Assembly: GCA_002812745.2 (NCBI GenBank)
Contig: NCSJ02000066.1
Location: forward strand, 96,644-160,643
Reading direction: 5' to 3'
DNA: 64,000 bases
Source: Scytalidium lignicola
Lineage: Eukaryota; Ascomycota; Leotiomycetes
In this document: one piece after another, positions 26,530-35,472 of the stretch
How the letters are laid out: each line of letters starts with the position of its first letter
How positions within the stretch are numbered: the stretch's first letter is position 1
Translations under genes and position numbers: made by a program
The notes under the pieces: generated by a model
Seen by the model: the letters and a program-made list of their open reading frames with translations, nothing else
Told to the model about the DNA's origin: nothing
Database searches by the model: none

Positions 26530-27743
26530 AGGCTACTAGGCTAAAGAAATTGCATGGGAAGAAAAGATAAATGTCAGGCAAAATACGGGGAGAAATGGGT
26601 AAGAGATGTTGGACAAAGGATGAACAGTACTTTCCCGCCGTACCTTTCTATTGGTAACGAATAATCTTAGACATCTAGCTCAGCTGGGCCACATTATTGA
26701 CGCCACATCATTAAAGTCGTTCATTGATGAATTTTATTTGTGCAATTGATATTATCTGTTGGAACTCTGCTTATTGCTATGGTCTTCTGCTGTACCTAAC
26801 CAACAATACATCGGAGTACTCAACTAAAATGGACATCAGCCGATCATCTCTCTTTTATCGTTGAGGTTACATTCTCATGGATATTCGGCTGCGAAAACGC
26901 ATCGCTTCGTTTGACATTCATCACATACTCACAGCCTTGCATGAGTTGTGAGATGCTCACTTGTTAGCTTTAATAGACATCAATTCCGCCGGCTGAAAAA
27001 TCTGCCAAACCACCAATATTTTCTGCGAAAGAATAACAATCCATCTCTCGAATTGTAAACACGAGGTTAGACACTATCCAGAGTTCCTTTGAGCGATGAT
27101 AATAACTCAGTCATTCTATCCGAATTTCAAAAAAGGCCCGAATATGATAATAACCCTAGAAGGTATTTATTTATGACGAAGTTGTAACAATTGCCAACAT
27201 AGATATCCGCATATTGTAAGTCCGTTGAAGAGGTAGATCCTGCCCCATGAGTACGGAATGCGGCCCGTGGATCGATCTGATTTGCCGGGAGATCTGGGTT
27301 CCAGTTCTTGCATCCCATAGATCCCAAGATATCAATGCTGCTGTTTAGGAAACTGGGGGTTTGATATAGAGCCCGGAGAGTCGGCTTTAGCTTCATGTTT
27401 AATAAACCATACGGTTACTGCAACGTCTACTCGAGGTCGTCTCCACCTAGATACCGTTAAGAGAATGGTGTCAACTTGTGGGAAGTCCACTCTCTTCTCC
27501 GCATTGAGGCTATCGGATGACTTCACGACGCTCCCCATAGCTGCAACCTCGCAATTTGAACTGGACCCTAACGCTGCTCATATGACTAAAAGATTGCGAA
27601 GGCCAGGCCTTCATGTGTGCATACGTGTATACGGAATGCAATCCCATGAACCTATCGTCGTCTTTAAATTCAAAGAAATATGCTATGGATATCTAGTCGA
27701 GAGATCGCTGAACACTCCATAATGCTTTGCGTCGTTGTGATGA
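26530..27743. other. Intergenic, nothing recognised
   Basis: About 1.2 kb upstream of the membrane protein and downstream of the SRAP gene. Frames at 27127-27396 and 27332-27538 (minus) and 27465-27722 (plus) are short and lack family features. Confidence 0.4.
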
Positions 27744-29172
27744 TCACTTTTTAGCCAAGAAACTCGTGATTTTGTGATTCCCTTTCCCCTTCTCTTGAGA
27801 TTTAGTTGATGCCGAGGAGTTATTCTTCGTAGCACTCCGCATGGTTCGTTTCGTATTGGGAGGAGATATCGGCGCCTTCTTAGTTTTGGGCATGACAGAT
27901 GTCTTGGTGGTTTTCTTGGGTGGTCTGTCTTCCTCGGAATCTTCTAATTCTCGCTTTATACCTACACTGGGTTCATTATTAGACCCAGGAGTGATATTGT
28001 CTTTCACCTCATTTTCCTTCAGGCCGTCGTGATCCTCTGTCTCACTTTCCCCTCGATCAGGCTTGACAGACTCGATTTCATTTGTCTTATCCGACTCTTG
28101 AGACTCTTTACATTCCGATGGTTTCGCAGCGTTAACCGGTTTGCCCTTGGCCGGACTTTTTGAAAAGAAGTTTGCGATATTGGACTTATTTTCAGTGCTC
28201 GTAAGTGGGACAATAAATGATGGAGAATTGTTTCCAACTTTGTTGACGTCCTTACTAACGGCGTATATCTCTAGTTCTCCCTCAAACGGCTTAAGCACTT
28301 TCTGAAGATCTTTATTCCATTGATATGTACCTGGGTTGAGCCACGTCCAAAGATCTTTCGAGTTATTCTCCAAAACTGCAGGCATTCGGTCATGCAGTGT
28401 AGACATTGCTTTATTAGGCGACGTTGTAATTATGGTGTAGGTGTATAACTTCTCTTCAGACCCTAATGAAAATCAGCGAATTAAAAGAAAACCTCACACA
28501 TATACAAACCTTCATATTGAACCCAATCCCAAAGGCCAGCAATACACATCAGCTGTCCATCTTTCCGTTTGACATAATAAGGCAGTCTCTCTTTGCCCTT
28601 CTTTTTCCATTCATAGAAACCCTGAGCGATAACTATACAGCGTTTTCTTTGCTTCATGCTATTCCACATGCCCCGATTCTCAATCAACGAGTCATCTCGA
28701 CAATTGATTGTTTTTAACAAACTGCCATAATCGGGATTGCGCTGGTACAAAATTAACAATCTCAGATTAGATAGCCACAATAGCAAATGTGTATACCTTA
28801 GTCCAGTGAGGAATGAGTCCCCATTTCATCGGCTGTAATTTATAATGAGCTGGCTCTTGAGCTGGCTCTGTCTCTTTCGTATCATTTGGTTTCTCCTGCT
28901 CATGATGTTCTTCTCCTTTCCTAACAGGTTTTGGGCCAGCACCCCAACTTGGTGTATCAGCTCGATAAACCAGGCCAATATAACCAGGCGCGAAGTTGTA
29001 ACTTTCACGTGGCACATCCTCACTGTCATCCGAAGGAGCTTCGGACACTGGCATATCCTCATACTCGAGCAACTCACGAACCTGTGACGGCCGCTTCGAT
29101 ATTGTTAACAGTCCCCACTTTAGATGTCTCCTGCATTCTACTTACTAAAGCCAATGAATAGCGACCACACAT
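27744..29172 (-). CDS. SRAP-domain protein (HMCES/YedK type)
   Basis: Sensor of abasic sites in single-stranded DNA; the family forms a covalent thiazolidine crosslink through Cys2. Exons 29146-29172, 28797-29093, 28510-28741 and 27744-28462 give 424 residues. The first exon encodes just MCGRYSLAL, placing the catalytic Cys directly after Met; it then joins RPSQVRELL. Conserved SRAP elements follow: ESYNFAPGY, MKWGLIPHW, INCRDDSL, RCIVIAQGFYEWKK, IAGLWDW, TYTIITTSPN and, decisive for activity, LHDRMPAVL (His). Residues from about 240 onward are a long, charged, Lys/Pro/Ser-rich disordered tail with NIANFFSK and a C-terminal KITSFLAKK, both PCNA-motif-like. Head to head with no annotated gene; the next minus-strand gene is RACK1. 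Confidence 0.92.
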
Positions 29173-29659
29173 TATCAGTTTTTTTACATCGACCTGTTAT
29201 TAATGTGAGTATTATAAATGTGGATTTTACTGGATGTTTTGAATGTTTTGAAGTTGGTGTGCACGAGTCTCGTACGGTTGAGATTCAACCAATGACATCA
29301 GCAGCCCAGCCGCAACAAAGCCACATGAAACATCTACAGCCACATAACAAGATATGAATAACTTTCTATGTGCACATCACCTTTGCTGAATGTGGTTGAA
29401 CTAAGTTGCGAGACGATCTGATCACGTGATGCATTTACTTACAGTTGGAGAACCCCGCACTTAGTTTTAACCCTTAAACATTTGTTGTATTGCATTATAC
29501 ATGCAAGTCAATCAGCAACATGAACTTTTGAAATTTCTATATTTTTTCATTGAGCTCCTGGATGCCATGATGTTCTGGAGTACATCCTGCCAACTGGCAA
29601 GAAAACCGCAAATCCCATAAACTCTCGCCAACCATGATTCCCGCTTGCCCTCAGATACC
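29173..29659. other. SRAP promoter and RACK1 3' flank
   Basis: About 490 bp, AT-rich, with no protein-like frame. Likely RACK1 3' UTR and SRAP upstream sequence. Confidence 0.45.
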
Positions 29660-30887
29660 TTACGCTCGTGACATAACACCCCAAGCCCGAATGATGTTGT
29701 CAGTGTAACCCGCAAACAAAGTTTGTCCATCCGCGCTCCATGCCAAGCTGACACACTCTGGCTCTCTGCTCTTCTTACCAACAGCTTGGAACTCAGGCTT
29801 GAGCTCATCGACCTTGCTCTTCTTCTCCAAATCAAAGATGATGATGCTGCTGGAAGTGGCAGCGCAGAGCCAGTATCGGTTTGGTGAGAAGACAAGAGCG
29901 TGGATCTCATCACCAGCGTTCAAGGAGTAAAGGTGCTTCGACTCATTCAAATCCCAGAGCATAGTGGTTCCGTCCTTTCCACCAGAGGCGCAGAGAGATC
30001 CATCAGGAGAGATTGTGACGGTGTTGATGTAGCCAGTGTGACCGATGTGATCGGTTTGCAGTCTGCAGGAGGAGAGTTCCCAAACCTGTGCAAGGAATTG
30101 TTAGCTTGACTTTCTAGCCAAAGACCTGGATACAAAATTGATGCTCGTCTCCTTATCATCAGTGCATTGGTGTTGATTTGTCTCATGGCATGGTTTCCCA
30201 GGCTCTGAAGTAGCAAATACTTTAAAAAGTGCATATCATCATATAAACCCCACATAATTGGCTTTGTATGACAGTAGAATCCAATTGCTCACCTTTACAA
30301 GCTTGTCCCATCCGGAGCTGACAATAACTGGGTTTTGAGGATTTGGGCTGAATCTGACACATGAGACCCAGTCGGAGTGTCCCTTTTCGGTAATGGTGAA
30401 TTTGCAGTCACCGAGAGTGTTCCACAGCTTAATTGATCGGTCGCGGGATCCAGAAACAATCTGTCTGTTGTCGGCGGAGAAAGAGACGGAGAGAACATCG
30501 TTGGTGTGGCCAACGAATCGGCGGGTGGTGGTGCCAGTGGAAAGCTCCCAGAGGCGGAGGGTCTTGTCCCAGGAAGCAGAGAGAGCGTATGCACCGTCAG
30601 AGGAGATGACCTATATTTTCAGTCTCAGTATTCCATTCTAAAAGTTTCTCGGCGCTCCTCAAACGATGTGAAAAACGTACGCAGTCAGAGACGATATGGG
30701 AGTGACCGTGGAGAGATCGCTTTGGGTATCCGTAAGAAGTCTCATCGCGGGTCAAGTTCCAGATGATGAGAGTCTTGTCACGAGAACCCGATAGGAGCAT
30801 GTTAGGGTTCTCGAGAGAGGTTGCGAGGGATGTAACCCAGCCGCTGTGGCCCTCAAGGGTGCCCTTGAGAATGAGTTGTTCCGTCAT
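29660..30887 (-). CDS. cpcB: RACK1 homologue (Gbeta-like, CpcB/Asc1)
   Basis: Seven-bladed WD40 scaffold on the head of the 40S ribosomal subunit, involved in translation control and amino-acid starvation response. Exons 30681-30887, 30293-30610 and 29660-30085 give exactly 316 residues, the family length. Starts [20 protein letters not shown]; blades are marked by [64 protein letters not shown] and the last blade [13 protein letters not shown]. An in-frame Met five codons upstream (30902) is the alternative start. The second intron is unusually long (207 nt) and contains a box C/D snoRNA of the U24 type. Confidence 0.97.
30153..30247 (-). ncRNA. snR24: Box C/D snoRNA U24 (snR24) in RACK1 intron 2
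   Basis: Within the 207-nt second intron on the coding strand there is a box C ATGATGA (30242-30236), the antisense element GTATTTGCTACTTCAGA (about 30220-30204), a C'-like ATGAGA (about 30187-30182), a second guide AATCAACACCAATGCA and a box D CTGA (30162-30159). The first guide matches the U24/snR24 core TATTTGCTACTTCAGA that directs 2'-O-methylation of 25S rRNA. Budding yeast carries snR24 in the intron of ASC1, the same host gene. Ends are approximate. Confidence 0.85.
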
Positions 30888-31848
30888 GTTGGCGATGCTC
30901 AATGGGTTGCGACTTGACGAAAAGTATTCTGATATATGTGAAATTTGGAGTGTGCGATTCTAGGGCAGCCTCGCTTAGAATTGACTAGGGAAACCTTAAT
31001 TCTCGGTCCAGTAACCGGGGGCAGCCTTACAAGTGACAAACCTCGTGAAGTTGCGAAAGAACATCAAAATTCACTTAAGTTATTATCAGAAGATTCTCTG
31101 AAGATTATGTGGAGTATTTTTCACTTGTATCGATCCAATGAGTAATCTATATATCAGACTTCGCGTATAGTTTTGTTTCTCGACCAAATACTGCTAACGT
31201 AGCCTTCTCATCTGGCATGGTAGATTATTGTATCATCCTAGATGAACAAACTATCCTCCAATTTTTAATTCGGAAGACGTTGATTAGTTCGATATCACAA
31301 ATTCTACAAAAATTTTATAAACATGGAGTATTGGCGCTATTTGTGTATACTGCTGAGAACATTTCTAGAAAGGCGAAGGGATCGGCAACAAAAGTCGTAC
31401 TGAACCGTGGATAAACTCAAATAGAAATGTTGGTCCTAGTGTACAAGAGATTTATTTGGTCTCCGATGTAAGGATATGTAGGATATATGCCGAGTGATCT
31501 GATGTTTGCTAGGAGTCGGAAACTGAATAATTGTGCCATCTACAAGTCGCACAATCCACTCCAGGCAAAAACTGTATTCGGTAGCATGCTCATTACTAGT
31601 GAATGAGCTTAGGAAGGCGACTTTTGTTTTGAGCTTCCCAGAGAAGCTAATTTAGAGCGACTTTCCAATCTTAAATGTCCCGGTGGAGGTCCCCAATGAT
31701 CTAAAAGGAGATATGTATGTATTGGTAAGAGCTCGATCGGTATATAGTAATGTACAACACGATATCCCTTCCCGATCTGCATCCACTACGCCCTCCGGAA
31801 TCCGTTCTATGCTGGGTTTGGAGACCAATTCCCTCTAACTCTCTTCAA
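30888..31848. other. Intergenic between RACK1 and Cox9-type gene
   Basis: RACK1 promoter side and 3' flank of the next minus-strand gene. AT-rich, no supported gene. Confidence 0.45.
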
Positions 31849-32286
31849 TCATTGTTGGCCTTGAGCTGCGGCTCTTTGATCTTCTAGCTTGGCGTAGTAT
31901 GCATCCCGCTTACGGACAGCTGGGACGTGGTATCCATACCTATAACAATAATTAGGAACATGAGAAGTCAAGAATGGCATCAGATTGGATTGAATGTACC
32001 AGAACGTAGAACCAGCTGCTGTTCCCAGACCTATTAGAGCGAGTTAGCTACTGTTTGTTGAGCCCGGTTCCCGCCGATGATGGTCATCGACACATATCAC
32101 TATAGTATCTGCCAGTTTTCAATTCAAATGGGTAGTCGTACCGAGAGCAAGGCTGATATCAACAATAAGACCTCTTCGGAGAGACTGCTAGATGGTCAGC
32201 TCATTGCAACTCCAAAAAATCGAGCAATTGCACCGCTGAGAACATTAGAAGTCACTTACGCCGACGATTGGTTTAATTGCTGCCAT
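31849..32286 (-). CDS. COX9: Cytochrome c oxidase subunit VIIa (Cox9 type)
   Basis: Small inner-membrane subunit of respiratory complex IV. Four tiny exons, 32260-32286, 32142-32184, 32000-32030 and 31849-31939, splice into 63 codons: MAAIKPIVGSLRRGL, then the single membrane span (IVDISLALGLGTAAGSTFWY) and the matrix or intermembrane tail YGYHVPAVRKRDAYYAKLE. The pattern API/KPI-x-G-x-LRR, then the GYHVPAVRKRD tail, is that of fungal Cox9. All introns are GT-AG with consistent phase. Because each exon is under 95 nt, the gene is invisible to simple open-frame searches. Divergent from TAF8, with 291 bp between the start codons. Confidence 0.9.
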
Positions 32287-32577
32287 TGTGAAGTCTTCAA
32301 GTAGCTCCGACCGATTGTAAAAGCTTGAATGTAGCTGTATAGATTGTGTTCGAGAGAAAGCACGTCGGGATGGTACGACATTAATGCTTTGGCATTACTA
32401 ACCGTAATAGGTAAGGTGCTTCATATTTTCCGCTAGTACTAATCGAGACTGAGATCGCATCCCGCTTTCTAACTTCGGAATCATAAACTCAGCATTATAC
32501 AGTAGTTTTTCGTGTTATATGATAACTTAAATCTATCACTGAGCATAGGTGATCTGAAGTCAATATATTCATTGGAT

Positions 32578-33592
32578 ATGTCTTCAGAAACTATGGCCGC
32601 TGTCTCTTTAAAGAGATCAGCTTCATCCCCAATGGACGAAGACAGCACGATGGGGGAACCTGCGAGTAAAAGACAACGAATCGAGACAGTCCTACCAGTG
32701 ACACCACCTCCTGAAGAAGACCTAAGGTCTCATGCTGTAGCTATAGCTGATCCTCTATTCGATGGTGATCCGCGGAAACTCCTGTTTCGCGCAATCATTC
32801 TCGCGCTAGATCATGTGGGCTTTGATGCTGCTACAGATGAAGCTTTAGAGAGTTTATGCTCTGAAGTTGATTCCTGTTAGTATACAATGCCCTCATCAAA
32901 CCATTATCGTACTTACTTATATAGATGTCACTCATTTTTTATACGGGATAACATTGTCAATGCTTAATGCTCGACGCTCTTTCCCGACTCCGATGGACTT
33001 CAAATTCGCACTTACCAGATTCGATCTGCCTCTTGCTTCATTGGAACCGCACATAAAAACACCGATACCTACATCAAAGACAAAAATTCGCCTCGAGGTT
33101 CAAGCGCCCGAACCTAAAAATGCGCACTATGAAAATCTACTTCTAGGTGGTGATCTCAGCGGCGAGTCGGATAAAAATCAAAAGCCATATATTCCGCGGA
33201 AATTTCCGGCATTTCCTAGCAAACACACGTACAAGTGGACTGACAAGGACTCGACACGGGAAACCGATCCAAGGAGGATTAGAGAAGAGGCGGCGAAGGC
33301 AGCGAGGCAGGGCGAGGAGGCGCTTCGGCGGTTGACAAAGATCAGTAAAGCCTTAAAAGAAAAGGATGTTAAGCAGGCTGCGAGCAGAGATCCAAGAAGT
33401 AAAGAGAGACATGAGCTTTGGGAGAAACTTATGCATGAGCTTTCGATTGATAAAGGGGGTTCGCAGGCGAGGAAATCTGGGCGCGATGAAGACCGAAGCA
33501 TGATCGTCAACGCAGATATGAAGTATTGGAGGAAGCCCGTGCCCATAAAGAGGTCACATCTGGTACCTACAGATCATAAAGGAAAGGAATAG
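32578..33592 (+). CDS. TAF8: TFIID subunit TAF8
   Basis: Histone-fold subunit of the general transcription factor TFIID, partner of TAF10. Exons 32578-32875 and 32925-33592 give 321 residues. After a Ser/Pro-rich N-terminus with a KRQR basic patch comes the histone fold (LLFRAIILALDHVGFDAATDEALE ... FLYGITLSMLNARRS, about residues 60-130). The TAF8 C-terminal signature follows (IPRKFPAFPSKHTYKWT, about 205-220), then a highly charged helical tail. An upstream in-frame Met at 32512 would add 22 residues; the 32578 start is preferred because the extension is AT-rich and unlike coding sequence. Confidence 0.88.
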
Positions 33593-33922
33593 AAAACGAC
33601 TGTGGATTGGGACTGGGAATTGCGCATTTAGTACGGCGTTCAGGGAAAGATTATCTGTGATACCCTCTGGATTGCGTGGGATTATGTTTAATAACTAAGC
33701 AGGATGCAAAAGCTAGAATATGGGAAGAGATCAGTTTGTGATGATTTAAATCGGGGATATAGACATGCATATTAGCAGCTATCCCTTAATATTATAATAC
33801 AAAGCCAAAGTTCAAATAATTTACAAAATCTTGCCTCCGTTTTTTNATGCATGTTACGCCCCAATTGACGCCAGAGCATTCTTTCTAAACCAATGTTTTC
33901 CATAACCTATCATTTTTCACCC
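33593..33922. other. Convergent 3' region of TAF8 and Som1
   Basis: About 330 bp of AT-rich sequence with an N at 33846 after a T run. No gene seen. Confidence 0.5.
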
Positions 33923-34280
33923 TTAACTCTTCCGGCGTTCCCAAGCAGTAGTTTCGACAGTAAAGCTTCCCTTCTGATCCTTACACCTAAAACCCGCAAC
34001 CAAGTCAGCCAACCTTACTCGCACAACAGACTCCCTAACTGTCGGAGAAGCCTGCCTATCTTCCTGAGACTCACTTCCTAAAAAGCCGCTCCACCGGCCA
34101 ACATCGCGTTAAACTCTCTCTCGACCTCGGCTCCTCAACCTCGCACCTATATTGCAACAGCTCCAACAGCTCGCAAGCTCTCAGATCCCCATCCCAGCCT
34201 TTCCTCCGTCGCCCGTTGACATCAAAAAGCGCCCGGTCTTCTAATTCGTGGACCGACCAAGCCTCAACTGGAGGTGGCAT
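33923..34280 (-). CDS. SOM1: Mitochondrial Som1 (Imp protease subunit)
   Basis: Subunit linked to the mitochondrial inner-membrane peptidase (Imp1/Imp2). Two exons, 34075-34280 and 33923-33986, give 89 residues. Family features: MPPPVEAWSVHEL at the start, then LRACELLELLQYRCEV and RCWPVERLFRKC, with spaced cysteines (CELL, YRC, RCW, RKC) as in fungal Som1 proteins, and the ending TVETTAWE. The intron donor interrupts the Lys codon before the final Cys. Only 85 bp separates its ATG from the divergent RAD51-paralogue-like gene, so the two must share a promoter. Confidence 0.82.
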
Positions 34281-34365
34281 GTTTGGGGGTCCGAGTATGA
34301 GAATGGGTGCGAGTGCGAGAAAAACGGTTAGAAATCAGGCTATTTTTTGAGCGACAGAACGCGAA

Positions 34366-35193
34366 ATGGCAATGTCTTCGGCTGAGATTCTAGGCGCGAG
34401 ATTACTGGGAGAAATAAAAGCCGAAGAAGGGACGCTCGAGGATGTAAGTAATAACATACGATTTTGCTAATATAATCCTTGGCCTTCAGCAAAAGTTACA
34501 GTACTGTACTTGTACCGTTTCCCTTATCGATAACGAAATCTAAATCTAGACCTCACTAACTTTCTACCCCCATCACGACAGCTCCTCTCTTCCCTCCGCA
34601 CGACACTCCTTCCACCGCCCTCTATAACAGGTCTACCCCGTCTGGACGGTTTAATTGAAAGACACAATAGCAATGCCACAGCAAAACCAAAGCTCTCCAT
34701 CACCGGCCGCGGCCTACCACTCCTCTATCACATCATCTCAACCCTCGTCACATCCCGCAATGGCACCGTCACGGTGATAGATCTAGACGGACGATTCAGT
34801 CCATCACATCTGCGGTGTGACTTGGACCATGTGTATATTTTCCGGCCTGAGATATCTGCGGATATCGCTGGTGATGGAGAAATAGGAGCAGCTAGTGCAG
34901 CTCAGGATCTGAAAAAGATCCTCGAGAGCGTGGAGAAGTTTATGCTCTACGGTAAGCATGGGAGTTATGATCGGGAGTGGGTTGGTACGATGGTTAATGG
35001 TGGGTTAGGAGGGGACATTTGCGTTGCGTGGAATGGGTGGTTGAATGTTGATCGAGAGGAGGTTGTGAGGTTTCCGGCGGGAATCAGTGTGGAAGAAGCT
35101 ATAGGGGAGAAGGAGAAGAGGCAGGAAGTTGTTGATGGGTGTGGTTGGAGAGGCAGGAGTAGGGTTGGATGGTACGGTTGGAAGGAGGAGTAG
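34366..35193 (+). CDS. RAD51-paralogue-like protein (XRCC2-like), degenerate P-loop
   Basis: Two exons, 34366-34443 and 34582-35193, give 229 residues. The order of motifs resembles a RecA/RAD51-type core: TGLPRLDGLI (as in GIPxLDxLL), then LSITGRGLPLLYHIISTLV at the Walker A position, then VTVIDLDGRFSPSHL, like the IDTEGxFxPERL strand of RAD51. XRCC2 has the similar EMLYHL after its P-loop. Here the GKT lysine and threonine are absent, so ATP binding looks lost. C-terminus: GMSVEEA-like GISVEEAIGEKEKRQEVVD and an Arg/Trp-rich end. Assignment is by motif order only; it might instead be an unrelated fungal protein. An adjacent DNA-dioxygenase fusion gene lies tail to tail. Confidence 0.5.
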
Positions 35194-35472
35194 TTGAGAT
35201 TCCATGTGCACCCTGTAGAAATGAGGGAGAAGAATATTTGACTAAATTATCCTTTGAGATGACCCTAGCTAGGAAACTAGCTATAAGTATAGGAAAATTG
35301 GCTCTTTCTCATAATTGGATAACGATTGCTTTTATATTTTATATTAGATGCAGACCAGATCCCAATCCCAAACATTTCACCCAAATATATTTTGAATCCC
35401 TTATTTCGTCCCACGCTATGCAGCATAGTAAAACACATAAATACCAAAAAAGAATACACTCAAACCCCATGG

